From Terriglobia bacterium (lineage in GTDB: Bacteria > Acidobacteriota > Terriglobia > Bryobacterales > Bryobacteraceae), in contig JANXYJ010000111.1 in the NCBI GenBank assembly GCA_025350105.1, forward strand, positions 1 to 35,674: 35,674 bases of DNA. Direction: 5' to 3'. Below the pieces are notes generated by a model. The model did no database searches. It worked only from the letters and a program-made list of their open reading frames with translations, and was not told the origin of the DNA. Positions 1 through 8,017 of the stretch are shown here, piece by piece; the stretch's first letter is position 1; each line of letters begins with the position of its first letter. Both the position numbers and the translations under genes were made by a program.

Positions 1-42
1 GATTTTAGCTGGTCGATTTTAGCTGGTCGATTTTAGCTGGTC
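1..42. repeat. 14-bp tandem repeat, three perfect copies
   Basis: The unit GATTTTAGCTGGTC occurs three times head to tail from the first base. A degenerate fourth copy (about 8 of 14 positions match) may follow at 43-56. The array may continue to the left, outside the window. It lies 19 bases beyond the DinB stop codon, so it is in the 3' flank of that gene. The unit is too short and has no spacers, so it is not CRISPR. Function unknown. Confidence 0.9.
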
Positions 43-60
43 AATGTTAAGCGGCCAGCG

Positions 61-651
61 CTAGGCCGGAAACGACGAATGTGCCCGCACCTGGTCCGCT
101 TGCCACAAATGGCGTCGATCGTGATTTACCAGCAGAGTAAGGCGTGCGCCCAACGGCATTTTAAAAAGCGCGCGGAGCGGGGCCGGCATGGCGCTCATGC
201 CGATTTTCAGACGCGACCAATCCAGTCCATCCGATGCCAACACCAGCCGCCGGATCTCGCGGTTGATCCGCCGGTATTCAGCCAGCGTGCTGGTTAGCTC
301 CAGGTTCGTTGGCGCGGCGAACTTTTTGGGGGCTTTGAATTTTGATTTGACTGGCAGGTCCTGCGACGCCGCGAACTTGCGGCTGAGATAGCCGTACTGG
401 AACGGGCCATTGCCGTTGACGCCGCGTGATTGTCCGTCTTTGATCAACGCTTCCAGCGGACCGAGATCCAGGGGATTCAAAATATTCAAGTGCCCCAAAC
501 ACTGGCCGATGGACCAGCGCCCGGGTTCGCTCCGCCAGTTGAACTGTTGCGGCGAAAGACGATCGGTAACCTGTTCGGCGGTGCGGAGGTTGGTATCGAT
601 AGCTTCGATCAGCATGGCGGTATCGGAGCTCATCGCGGGTTTTGGTGCCAT
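61..651 (-). CDS. DinB-family (DinB_2-like) four-helix metal-binding protein
   Basis: A 196-residue protein with the layout of the DinB/YfiT four-helix bundle superfamily. An early histidine sits in a GQCLGHLN segment (His54), and a C-terminal pair sits in NHDRRHLWQ (His177, His181). This is the usual three-histidine metal site. There is no signal peptide or membrane segment, so it should be cytoplasmic. Family members include thiol transferases and stress-induced proteins, but most are uncharacterised and no substrate can be named here. The first methionine is at 651, and internal Met7 is an alternative. It lies on the same strand downstream of tRNA-Val and may be read from the tRNA promoter; no clear promoter of its own was found in the 57-base gap. 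Confidence 0.75.
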   Translation of the reverse strand: MAPKPAMSSDTAMLIEAIDTNLRTAEQVTDRLSPQQFNWRSEPGRWSIGQCLGHLNILNPLDLGPLEALIKDGQSRGVNGNGPFQYGYLSRKFAASQDLPVKSKFKAPKKFAAPTNLELTSTLAEYRRINREIRRLVLASDGLDWSRLKIGMSAMPAPLRALFKMPLGARLTLLVNHDRRHLWQADQVRAHSSFPA

Positions 652-708
652 GCGTTACAGGATACATCGCGCGGGTGGGGCCTGCGGGTGGGGAAAGAGC
701 CGAAGAAG

Positions 709-785
709 TGGTGGGCGGTTAGGGATTCGAACCCCAGACCCCCTCGGTGTAAACGAGGTGCTCTAACCAGCTGAGCTAACCGCCC
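709..785 (-). tRNA. tRNA-Val (anticodon UAC)
   Basis: Read on the minus strand, the 7-bp acceptor stem is GGGCGGT (785-779) pairing with ACCGCCC (719-713). There is a D-loop AGCTCAGCTGGTTAGAGC, an anticodon stem CCTCG/CGAGG around the loop TTTACAC (anticodon TAC, valine), and a T arm with GGTTCGAATCC. The discriminator A is at 712, and CCA is encoded at 711-709. No mobile element is attached to its 3' end, so there is no sign that it is used as an integration site here. Confidence 0.95.
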
Positions 786-804
786 GCGCATTGGCGCTGC
801 TTCC

Positions 805-831
805 ATTAGACCGATCACAGCACGCAGGCAA
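805..831 (-). promoter_or_regulatory. possible tRNA-Val promoter
   Basis: On the minus strand a -10-like TCTAAT (810-805) lies about 20 bases before the tRNA. A -35-like TTGCCT (831-826) lies 15 bases further upstream. The spacer is shorter than the ideal 17, so this is a weak assignment based on position and partial consensus only. Confidence 0.3.
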
Positions 832-895
832 AAAAGAAGAGACTGCCTTTTGAGGTTAACATCTTTCGCGCTGTCCTGAAGCCTCTTTTAAGCCT

Positions 896-924
896 TTGTC
901 ACGCAGGTGAAATGGGTCTGATAC
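896..924 (+). promoter_or_regulatory. possible sigma-70 promoter for aroDE
   Basis: TTGTCA (896-901) matches the -35 consensus at five of six positions and is followed after 17 bases by a poor -10, TGATAC. The predicted start of transcription lies about 15 bases before the aroDE ATG. No strong Shine-Dalgarno sequence follows, so the leader would be short. Confidence 0.3.
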
Positions 925-946
925 GTGATATGCTGTTCTGGCTCTG

Positions 947-2449
947 ATGTCAAAGCGCACACCCTTTCCCCGTATTTGTATTGCTCTAGGATTTAGTACT
1001 CCTGAAGAGTTACTGGACCACGCCCGCGCCGAGTACGATGCGGGCGAGCGTTTCTTTGAATTTCGTCTGGACTATTTGCCCAAGCCAGAACAGGGCTTGG
1101 CGGCGGTTCGCAAATTTTTGACGCGCCATTCCGATTGCACAATTCTGGCCACCTGCCGCCGGCACCAGAATCATGGCCGTTTCAATGGCAGCGTCGATCA
1201 GCAGTTGAAGATTCTGGACGCGGCGGTGGACGCGGGCGCAAAGGCCATCGACGTGGAAATTGAAAGCGCCGAAACCTGCATCCCCGCCATGCAGACTCTG
1301 CGTTCCCATGTATATTTGCTGATCTCCTATCACAACTATGGGGGCACGCCGCCGCTCGAGCCGGTGATGCGCCGCATGCTGCGTGTGCCCGCCGATGGCT
1401 ATAAAGTGGTCACCACCGCCAAGAAACCGTCCGATAGTCAAAAGGTTTTGGCTCTGGCCCGTGCGTATCCGAAGATCGATACCGTCCTGCTGGCCATGGG
1501 TGAAACTGGTTTCCCCACGCGTGTGCTATCTCCTGGCTTCGGCGGTTTGTACACTTACGCCGCGCCCAACAGTGCTGGCGGCACAGCTTCGGGGCAAATC
1601 TGCGCCAAGCAGCTGCGTAACTTGTATCGCGTGGAAAAACTTTCCGGAAACGCCAAAATTTACGGGGTGATTGCCGATCCCGTGCGGCAGTCCATTTCTC
1701 CCGCGGTCCACAATCGCGCCTTTCAAGCCCGCCGCATGGAGGCCGTGTATTTGCCCTTTCTGGTGCATCCCATCCAGTTGAAAGATTTTTTTGTCCTGGC
1801 CGAAAAGCTGCCCATCGCCGGCTTCAGTGTGACTTTGCCGCACAAGCAGAAAATCATTCGCTACTTGGACGTCGTCGAACCCTTAGCCCGGCGCATTGGA
1901 GCCGTCAACACCGTTTGGCGCAAGGCCGGAAAATGGCGCGGCACCAATACTGACGCCGAAGGCGTCCTGCAACCCGCCGCCAAACATTTGCGATTGAATA
2001 AAGCATCCGTTTTGGTGGTGGGCAACGGAGGCGCGGCCCGTGGCGCGGCCCATGCGCTCTCTTCCGCTGGTGCGAAGCTGTCCATCACCGGCCGCAACAT
2101 CGACCGCGTGCGTGTGGTGGCCAAAGCTACCGGAGCCGAACTCCTCACCCGCAAGCAAGCCGAAGGCCGCACGTTCGATCTTCTGGTCCATGCAACTTCC
2201 GTCGGCATGACGCCGAAAGTCGACCAATGTTTTTTCGAGGGACGTATTCCCGCCAGTTTGGTTTTCGACATGGTCTACAATCCGCTGGAAACTCTGCTGC
2301 TGCGCAGGGCCAAGGCACAAGGCGCGACCACCATCACTGGCCTCGAGATGTTTCTGGAGCAAGCCAGCAAGCAGTTCGAAATTTTTACGGGTGAGAGCGC
2401 CCCGAAGGCTGTGATGGAGCGCGCGGCGCTGGAAGCGCTGGTAAAGTAG
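947..2449 (+). CDS. aroDE: bifunctional 3-dehydroquinate dehydratase (type I) / shikimate dehydrogenase
   Basis: A 500-residue fusion catalysing steps 3 and 4 of the shikimate pathway. Residues about 5-225 are a type I dehydroquinase: FEFRLDY near 37-43, catalytic His129 in ISYHNYGGTP, Schiff-base Lys153 in GYKVVTTAKKPSD, and a SPGFGG...ASGQ closing segment. Residues about 236-500 are shikimate dehydrogenase: ADPVRQSISPAVHN substrate loop, catalytic Lys300 in SVTLPHK, GAVNT, NTDAEG with Asp336, and the NADP-binding VVGNGGAARGA. The usual Asn of the NVTxPxK motif is Ser here. The same domain order is known from plants and several bacterial groups. Fusion channels dehydroshikimate between the sites (family knowledge). 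It is cytoplasmic. No other aromatic-pathway gene lies in the window. Confidence 0.95.
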   Translation: MSKRTPFPRICIALGFSTPEELLDHARAEYDAGERFFEFRLDYLPKPEQGLAAVRKFLTRHSDCTILATCRRHQNHGRFNGSVDQQLKILDAAVDAGAKAIDVEIESAETCIPAMQTLRSHVYLLISYHNYGGTPPLEPVMRRMLRVPADGYKVVTTAKKPSDSQKVLALARAYPKIDTVLLAMGETGFPTRVLSPGFGGLYTYAAPNSAGGTASGQICAKQLRNLYRVEKLSGNAKIYGVIADPVRQSISPAVHNRAFQARRMEAVYLPFLVHPIQLKDFFVLAEKLPIAGFSVTLPHKQKIIRYLDVVEPLARRIGAVNTVWRKAGKWRGTNTDAEGVLQPAAKHLRLNKASVLVVGNGGAARGAAHALSSAGAKLSITGRNIDRVRVVAKATGAELLTRKQAEGRTFDLLVHATSVGMTPKVDQCFFEGRIPASLVFDMVYNPLETLLLRRAKAQGATTITGLEMFLEQASKQFEIFTGESAPKAVMERAALEALVK

Positions 2450-2461
2450 GGTTACCTGTCA

Positions 2462-3451
2462 ATGAACAGCCCCTCAACGTTCACCGGTTGGAGCCAAAAC
2501 GAACTGGCGGAATGGCGGGAACGAGTCTTAAAAGTCGAGTCAGAAACCGGCTCGGCAGGGCACCCACTTGTTCATCGAGCGAACTTCGACAAGTTCGTAT
2601 TAACTCGATCTGCAGCGACGTGGCATCAGGTTCAATATTGGTTCAGTCAACTGCCAGGGAAATGGGCTTTCAGGGGACAAAACGATGCGACATGGCGTTT
2701 AGCAACGTCATTAGAGCGAGCCACCACATTAACGGTCAAGGTTGGCGAAAATACAGGAGATATGTTGCTCGACCCAAGTTTCAACGAGCAGAATTTATTA
2801 GCAGAATTCCAACGCCGATCCAAGCAATATTTAAAGCACCTTCCCGATGAAAGCGACACCTTAAGTTGGCTTTCGCTGATGCAGCACTACGGCGCACCAA
2901 CTCGGTTACTTGATTGGACCTACTCCCCTTATGTGGGCCTCTTTTTTGCTGTCCAAAGACTAATTCTTAACGACGACGGTGCACCAAAGCCGTCGGGACT
3001 GTGGGCTATTGACCTAAGTAGGCTCCAGCAGGCTGGTTGGTCGAGAGTGGGAGATAAATTACAAGGGATTTTCCAAGCTCCTACCCTCCGGTCCAGGTGC
3101 GAACAGATGAATGGCGCAATCTTCAGCCCGTCAAGCCCCAGCGTGGTAATTCTCGCGGACCCACTGAGTCTGGACGAACGCATGGCGGCCCAGCAAAGTA
3201 CATTCCTCTATGCTCTTGGTAGCAATTTTAATTTCGATATTGTCCTGCTGGGAATGATATCAAGCACGTTGGATTCTCCTATTGTGCAAAAACTGGAGAT
3301 CGCGGCCTCCGCAAGGATTGAAATCCTATCCGAACTCGAAAAAGCAAATATAACCGCTGCTTCTCTCTTCCCTGGCTTGGATGGGTTTGCACGCTCATTG
3401 GGAGATCGGCTCGAAATTAGTGTCAATCGATTTGCAAATATGATCGGCTGA
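2462..3451 (+). CDS. FRG-domain protein, probably horizontally acquired
   Basis: A 329-residue soluble protein. An FRG domain is clear: KWAFRGQNDATWRL near residues 67-80, carrying the Phe-Arg-Gly that names the family, then the hallmark MQHYGAPTRLLDWTYSP near 140-156, followed by hydrophobic GLFFAV. FRG domains are common in bacterial accessory regions and in some phage-defence or toxin-like loci, but their activity is not settled, so no reaction is assigned. The gene starts 12 bases after aroDE with a weak ribosome site. Its base composition is visibly more AT-rich than aroDE before it and tdh after it, with many A/T-ending codons, which suggests transfer. No partner gene (toxin, nuclease, methylase) sits beside it. 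Confidence 0.85.
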   Translation: MNSPSTFTGWSQNELAEWRERVLKVESETGSAGHPLVHRANFDKFVLTRSAATWHQVQYWFSQLPGKWAFRGQNDATWRLATSLERATTLTVKVGENTGDMLLDPSFNEQNLLAEFQRRSKQYLKHLPDESDTLSWLSLMQHYGAPTRLLDWTYSPYVGLFFAVQRLILNDDGAPKPSGLWAIDLSRLQQAGWSRVGDKLQGIFQAPTLRSRCEQMNGAIFSPSSPSVVILADPLSLDERMAAQQSTFLYALGSNFNFDIVLLGMISSTLDSPIVQKLEIAASARIEILSELEKANITAASLFPGLDGFARSLGDRLEISVNRFANMIG

Positions 3452-3484
3452 CACTCCAGTTGACAAGCTTAGTAGTATGAAAGC

Positions 3485-4192
3485 ATGATCACCCTCCGTC
3501 TTGCCGAGGACCGTGGCCATGCCGATCACGGCTGGCTGAACGCCAATCACACTTTTTCTTTTGCGAATTATTTCGACCCCAAGCATATGGGCTTTCGTTC
3601 GTTGCGGGTTCTGAATGACGACCGCATTGCACCCTCACGCGGCTTTGGGGCCCACGCTCACCGCGACATGGAAATCATCACTTATATGTTGGAGGGCAAA
3701 CTGGCTCACAAGGACAACATGGGGCAAGCACGCACGCTCACCACCAACATGATTCAAGCCATGTCCGCCGGCACCGGCGTAATTCACAGCGAGTTCAATG
3801 GCTCCGCTAGCGAGCCTTGTCATCTGCTACAGATTTGGATTGAGCCGTCGGTGCAGGATGTGAAACCGGCGTATCAGGAGTTCGCCTACGATCCGCAGGA
3901 GAAGCAGGGCCGCTTCCGCTTGATTGCAGGTCCCGATCGCAATCCCAAAGAACCCGCGGCGTTCATTTATCAAGACGCCTACACTTACGCGGCTGTGTTG
4001 AAGCCAGACCAACCGCTGGAGCGTCCCATCGCCGAAGGACGCCACGCGTGGGTACATTGCGCCGAGGGCAATATCGTACTGAACGGCCATGCGATGAAAG
4101 CGGGCGACGGGGCGTCGATCAGCGACGAACGCGCGCTGCAAATCTCTGGCGCGGGCACGGGCGGAGAGTTTCTGGTGTTCGATTTAGCTTAG
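3485..4192 (+). CDS. pirin family protein (YhaK / quercetinase-like bicupin)
   Basis: A 235-residue protein beginning [17 protein letters not shown], as pirins of the YhaK/YhhW group do. The N-terminal cupin carries the metal ligands His57 and His59 ([15 protein letters not shown]) and His101 and Glu103 ([10 protein letters not shown]). The metal-binding residues are therefore complete in the N-terminal cupin, while the C-terminal cupin lacks an obvious metal set, as usual. Some members show quercetin 2,3-dioxygenase activity in vitro and others sense redox state, so the cellular role is uncertain. It is cytoplasmic. It lies between the FRG gene and tdh, all in the same direction, with no visible terminator between them. 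Confidence 0.9.
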   Translation: MITLRLAEDRGHADHGWLNANHTFSFANYFDPKHMGFRSLRVLNDDRIAPSRGFGAHAHRDMEIITYMLEGKLAHKDNMGQARTLTTNMIQAMSAGTGVIHSEFNGSASEPCHLLQIWIEPSVQDVKPAYQEFAYDPQEKQGRFRLIAGPDRNPKEPAAFIYQDAYTYAAVLKPDQPLERPIAEGRHAWVHCAEGNIVLNGHAMKAGDGASISDERALQISGAGTGGEFLVFDLA

Positions 4193-4218
4193 ATTCATTT
4201 AGCGTAAACAGGGATTCC

Positions 4219-5253
4219 GTGAAAGCACTCGTCAAAGCGAAAGCCGAGCCCGGGTTGTGGCTGGAAGACATTCCCGAACCCACCATCGGCATAAACGACG
4301 TCCTAATCCGCGTCCACCGCACCGGCATCTGCGGAACCGACGTTCATATTTACGATTGGGATTCCTGGGCGCAGCAGACGATCCCCGTGCCCATGGCCAT
4401 TGGCCATGAGTTCGTGGGCGAAATCGCACGCGTCGGCTCCAACGTGATTGATTTTCACGAAGGTGAACTGGTTTCCGGCGAAGGTCACGTGGTGTGCGGA
4501 CGCTGCCGCAATTGCATGGCGGGTGATCGTCATCTGTGCGCCCATACTTCCGGTGTCGGCGTGAATCGCCCCGGCTGCTTTGCCGAATACATCGCGCTGC
4601 CGATGACCAATGTGTGGCGCCACGATTCTGAAGTGGATCGCGACGCCGCCGCCATTTTCGATCCCTTCGGCAACGCCGTGCACACCGCGCTCTCTTTCAA
4701 CGTTCTGGGAGAAGACGTCATCATTACCGGAGCCGGCCCCATCGGTATCATGGCCGCCGCCGTCGCACGTCACGCGGGTGCGCGCCACATCGTCATTACC
4801 GACGTGAATGATTACCGTCTCGACCTCGCGCGCAAGGTGAAAGTCGATCTCGCTCTGAACGTTAAGAATCATTCCATCGCCGACGCACAAGAGATGTTAA
4901 ACATGCGCGAAGGCTTCGATGTGGGCTTGGAGATGTCCGGAAACCCGTCGGCCTTTCGTGACATGATCGCCAACATGGCGCACGGCGGCCGCATCGCCAT
5001 GCTGGGCATCCCCACGCAGGAAATGTCCATCAACTGGCGCGACGTGATTTTTAACATGCTGCATATCAAAGGCATCTACGGCCGCGAGATGTACGAGACC
5101 TGGTACAAAATGACGGTTCTGCTGCAATCGGGCCTGGACCTGCAACCGGTAATTACGCACCGCATGAGCTATCAGGATTACGAACAGGCCTTTCAAGTGA
5201 TGCGCTCCGGCAACAGCGGTAAGGTGATTCTGAATTGGGAGAGTTTGCAATAA
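4219..5253 (+). CDS. tdh: L-threonine 3-dehydrogenase
   Basis: A 344-residue zinc-dependent medium-chain dehydrogenase that oxidises L-threonine to 2-amino-3-ketobutyrate with NAD. Starting at the GTG at 4219 gives [12 protein letters not shown] and places Cys38, His43, His63 and Glu64 at the positions I recall for E. coli Tdh. This supports that start over upstream in-frame codons inside the pirin gene. The structural-zinc cysteines follow in [15 protein letters not shown]. The nucleotide-binding [19 protein letters not shown] is intact. Its stop overlaps the kbl start (TAATG), so the two genes are translationally coupled and form the threonine-to-glycine pathway. Confidence 0.95.
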   Translation: MKALVKAKAEPGLWLEDIPEPTIGINDVLIRVHRTGICGTDVHIYDWDSWAQQTIPVPMAIGHEFVGEIARVGSNVIDFHEGELVSGEGHVVCGRCRNCMAGDRHLCAHTSGVGVNRPGCFAEYIALPMTNVWRHDSEVDRDAAAIFDPFGNAVHTALSFNVLGEDVIITGAGPIGIMAAAVARHAGARHIVITDVNDYRLDLARKVKVDLALNVKNHSIADAQEMLNMREGFDVGLEMSGNPSAFRDMIANMAHGGRIAMLGIPTQEMSINWRDVIFNMLHIKGIYGREMYETWYKMTVLLQSGLDLQPVITHRMSYQDYEQAFQVMRSGNSGKVILNWESLQ

Positions 5254-6434
5254 TGCTTGGGCGATATCAGAACCATGTCGACTCGCAGTTGCAAGAGATT
5301 CGCGGGGCGGGTTTGTGGAAGCCCGAACGCGTTCTGGATTCACCGCAGCGGCCCGGCGCCAAACTGCATGGCGGCCAGGACGTGGTGGTTCTATGCGCCA
5401 ACAACTATTTAGGTTTAGCGGACGACCCGCGCGTGATCGCCGCCGCGCACGCTGCGCTCGACCGCTGGGGTTACGGCATGGCTTCTGTGCGCTTCATCTG
5501 CGGTACGCAAGAGCAGCACAAAGAACTGGAACGCGATATCGCAAGCTTTCTCGGGATGGAAGATAGCATTCTGTATTCATCCTGCTTCGATGCCAACGGC
5601 GGGCTTTTCGAGACTCTCCTCGGTGCCGAAGACGCCGTGATTTCAGACGAGCTCAATCACGCCTCCATCATCGACGGCGTGCGTCTGTCGAAAGCGCAGC
5701 GTTTTCGTTATAAGAACTGCGATCTCGCGGACCTCGAAAAACAATTGCAAGCCTCGCAGAATGCCCGTTTTCGATTGATCGCCACCGACGGCGTTTTTTC
5801 CATGGACGGATATATCGCCCCTCTCGCCGGCATTTGCGACCTTGCCGAACAGTACAACGCGCTCGTTATGGTGGACGACTCGCACGCCGTAGGTTTCATG
5901 GGCCCTACCGGTCGCGGCACGCACGAGCACACCGGCACCATGGGGCGCGTGGATATTCTCACCGGAACCCTTGGCAAAGCATTAGGCGGAGCCAGCGGCG
6001 GCTACATCGCTGCAGCAAAGCCCATTGTCGATCTGTTACGCCAGCGTTCGCGGCCGTATTTGTTTTCCAATTCACTGGCGCCGGCCATCGTTGCGGCGTC
6101 GATTGAAACTCTGAAGATTTTGCGATCCGCACATGATCTACCGCAAAAACTAATGAGAAACACCGTTTTCTTCCGCCGCCGTATGACCGAACTTGGCCTG
6201 AACGTCCTGCCCGGCGAACACCCCATTGTTCCCGTGATGATCGGCGGCGCGGCCAAAGCCGGACGCATTGCCGACTATCTATTGCAACGCGGCGTCTACG
6301 TCATCGGCTTCAGCTATCCGGTCGTACCCATGGGCAAAGCGCGCATCAGAACCCAAGTCTGCGCAGCACATACCGAAGAGCAATTGAGTCGCGTAGCGGA
6401 GTTGTTTCAAGAAGCGACACGCGAAGTACAATGA
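5253..6434 (+). CDS. kbl: glycine C-acetyltransferase (2-amino-3-ketobutyrate CoA ligase)
   Basis: A 393-residue PLP enzyme of the alpha-oxoamine synthase family. It cleaves the unstable 2-amino-3-ketobutyrate made by Tdh with CoA, giving glycine and acetyl-CoA. Seen features: [25 protein letters not shown], the substrate region [11 protein letters not shown], the PLP-pairing Asp-Ser-His in [10 protein letters not shown], and the Schiff-base lysine in [14 protein letters not shown] (about residue 242). The ATG at 5253 shares bases with the tdh stop; an in-frame upstream ATG at 5235 lies inside tdh and is less likely. Its length matches the family. A close relative, 8-amino-7-oxononanoate synthase, is excluded by the tdh context and the motif details. 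Confidence 0.95.
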   Translation: MLGRYQNHVDSQLQEIRGAGLWKPERVLDSPQRPGAKLHGGQDVVVLCANNYLGLADDPRVIAAAHAALDRWGYGMASVRFICGTQEQHKELERDIASFLGMEDSILYSSCFDANGGLFETLLGAEDAVISDELNHASIIDGVRLSKAQRFRYKNCDLADLEKQLQASQNARFRLIATDGVFSMDGYIAPLAGICDLAEQYNALVMVDDSHAVGFMGPTGRGTHEHTGTMGRVDILTGTLGKALGGASGGYIAAAKPIVDLLRQRSRPYLFSNSLAPAIVAASIETLKILRSAHDLPQKLMRNTVFFRRRMTELGLNVLPGEHPIVPVMIGGAAKAGRIADYLLQRGVYVIGFSYPVVPMGKARIRTQVCAAHTEEQLSRVAELFQEATREVQ

Positions 6435-6449
6435 TGACGGCCTAACCCA

Positions 6450-6920
6450 ATGTCCGAACTCAACGCACTCGTCGTTTTTTATTCGCGCTACGGCGCCACC
6501 GAAAAACTCGCGCTCGCCGGCGGTTTGGGCGCGGTCCAAAATCGAGCCAATCTCCGTTTGCGGCGATTGAAGGATTTCGCTTCCGAGGAGGAAATCCAGC
6601 GTGATGCCATCTGGCAAGATAACCTGGAACGCATGAATCGCGAATACATCGCCCCGCGTGAAATCGACACCCAGTGGGCCGATGTCATCATCCTGGCCGT
6701 GCCCAAACCTCATTACGATGAAATGCGTGCTTACCTGGAATCCCTCAAAGAAGTCCACGGCAAAATCGCCGCCGTGCTTTCCCCATCGCATCCTCTTTGC
6801 GGAGCGGCCGGCATGGCTGGCCTGACCGTTGTCCCCTGCCCCGCCTCGCAGACCCCGGAAGACGCTACAGCATTTGCCAAGAGTGTGTGTGAAAGGGCGC
6901 GGGTCCTAAAAGTTATATGA
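6450..6920 (+). CDS. short flavodoxin-like / WrbA-like protein
   Basis: A 156-residue protein opening with NALVVFYSRYGATEKLA, which matches the first strand and phosphate-binding loop of flavodoxin-fold FMN proteins such as WrbA. A second strand-like segment, ADVIILAVPKPHYDEM, corresponds to the WrbA strand before the flavin loop. It is shorter than WrbA (about 200 residues), and the usual PTRFG/GNM loop is replaced by PKPHYDEMR, so FMN binding is uncertain. It could be an NAD(P)H:quinone oxidoreductase relative or a degenerate member. It starts 15 bases after kbl, and the following gene overlaps its stop by four bases (ATGA), so it probably belongs to the tdh-kbl transcript. Confidence 0.55.
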   Translation: MSELNALVVFYSRYGATEKLALAGGLGAVQNRANLRLRRLKDFASEEEIQRDAIWQDNLERMNREYIAPREIDTQWADVIILAVPKPHYDEMRAYLESLKEVHGKIAAVLSPSHPLCGAAGMAGLTVVPCPASQTPEDATAFAKSVCERARVLKVI

Positions 6921-7729
6921 ACGCCATCAAATTACTAGCCGTGTTTCTGCTTGCTACTGCGCTTGCCCCCGCCCAGTGGCTCAACCTCCCCACCAAAAAC
7001 GTCCCACGCAAAGCCGACGGCACTCCCGACCTGGCCGCGCCCGCGCCTCGAACTGCAGACGGCCATCCCGATCTCTCCGGCATTTGGCTCGCTGAAAAGA
7101 ACAAGCCCTGCCCGCCGCAAGGTTGCGATGACATGGAACTGATCCAGGAGTTCACCAACATGGGTTGGAGTCTGGTTGATAATAACCGCCGCTTGCCGTA
7201 TCAACCCTGGGCCCTCGACTTAGTGAAGAGCCGGCAAGCCGACAACGCCAAAACTGACCCCGGCGCGCAGTGCCGTCCGGTTGGCATCGTAAAGATGTAT
7301 ACCAGCCCGTTCTACCGGCGCTTTGTGCAAACTCCCGGCATGCTCATCTTTTTGATCGAGCGCGATACGGCCTATCGGCAAATCTTCACCGACGGCCGCT
7401 CTTTGCCGGTGGATCCCAATCCCACGCCCAGCGGCTACTCCGCTGGAAGATGGGACGGGGATACACTGGTCGTCGAAACCAACGGTTTCACTGATGGTCA
7501 ATGGCTGGACCGGATGGGCAGCCCTATGACCAGCGATGCCAAGCTCACCGAACGCTTCCGCCGTCCCACTTTCGGCAAACTCGAAATCGAGCTCACCGTG
7601 AACGATCCCAAGGCATACACCAAACCTTGGACTGTCAAATTAAATCAAACCATTGCCTTGGATACGGAAATGATTGACTTCTTTTGCATGGAAAATGAGA
7701 AGGACTCCCCCCATATTGTGGGCAAATGA
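6917..7729 (+). CDS. secreted protein of unknown function, of a style common in Acidobacteriota
   Basis: A 270-residue protein with a clear N-terminal signal peptide (LLAVFLLATALAPAQ, cleavage near residue 20), so probably periplasmic or secreted. After it come repeated phrases of the type RKADGTPDLAAPAPRTADG and HPDLSGIW, then a conserved-looking core (YRQIFTDGR, GRWDGDTLVVETNGF, TERFRRP) and the ending SPHIVGK. I recognise this as a type of protein abundant in Solibacter-like genomes, usually annotated hypothetical. No catalytic motif is evident. The four-base overlap with the flavodoxin-like gene suggests coupled translation. It ends a co-directional run that starts at aroDE. Confidence 0.7.
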   Translation: MNAIKLLAVFLLATALAPAQWLNLPTKNVPRKADGTPDLAAPAPRTADGHPDLSGIWLAEKNKPCPPQGCDDMELIQEFTNMGWSLVDNNRRLPYQPWALDLVKSRQADNAKTDPGAQCRPVGIVKMYTSPFYRRFVQTPGMLIFLIERDTAYRQIFTDGRSLPVDPNPTPSGYSAGRWDGDTLVVETNGFTDGQWLDRMGSPMTSDAKLTERFRRPTFGKLEIELTVNDPKAYTKPWTVKLNQTIALDTEMIDFFCMENEKDSPHIVGK

Positions 7730-8017
7730 AAGGCGTAGCATAGGAGCGATCGCGGGGATGCGGTAGTACTCATAGCCATTGGTGGGCCGAGATACATAGA
7801 TTAATTATCATTAATACTACAGGTTTGAGGCGTTTCCTTGTCTGGCAATTTGTTGAACACTCGATGATTAAGACAAACAGGTTCGTCTAAATCGGGTCTT
7901 GGTTTGTCCGTGGTGAACGCCGCCCCCTGGCCGGTGACTCTAATGAGTGTCCCGGTTTTTGTCTCACCAAAGACTACACCCAAGTGTGCTAGAATCCGGC
8001 AACTGGCCGGTGTTCGC
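7730..8017. other. gene-free region upstream of the ECF sigma gene
   Basis: I see no convincing gene here. It holds an AT-rich perfect inverted repeat, ATTAAT-TATC-ATTAAT, at 7800-7815. It also holds a possible promoter near 7987-7995 and a CCGGC/GCCGG hairpin at 7996-8010 just before the sigma start. The in-frame open reading upstream of 8018 (to 7904) lacks protein-like composition. Confidence 0.6.
7987..7995 (+). promoter_or_regulatory. possible extended -10 promoter for the ECF sigma gene
   Basis: TGCTAGAAT is an extended -10 element (TG, one base, TAGAAT). No good -35 is present 17 bases upstream. The predicted transcript would begin inside the 15-base CCGGC-aactg-GCCGG hairpin (7996-8010) and have a leader of about 16 bases before the ATG at 8018. 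Confidence 0.35.

Noticed and set aside
1-42. CRISPR array
   Set aside because: Units are 14 bases with no spacers. The same applies to 26924-26975. No cas genes are present.
709-785. Integration site of a mobile element at tRNA-Val
   Set aside because: No integrase, no repeated tRNA 3' end and no foreign block next to it; the neighbouring DinB gene looks native.
4048-4218. Upstream extension of tdh into the pirin gene
   Set aside because: The extra 57 residues are low-complexity frame-shifted pirin sequence. The GTG at 4219 restores the normal Tdh N-terminus and residue numbering.
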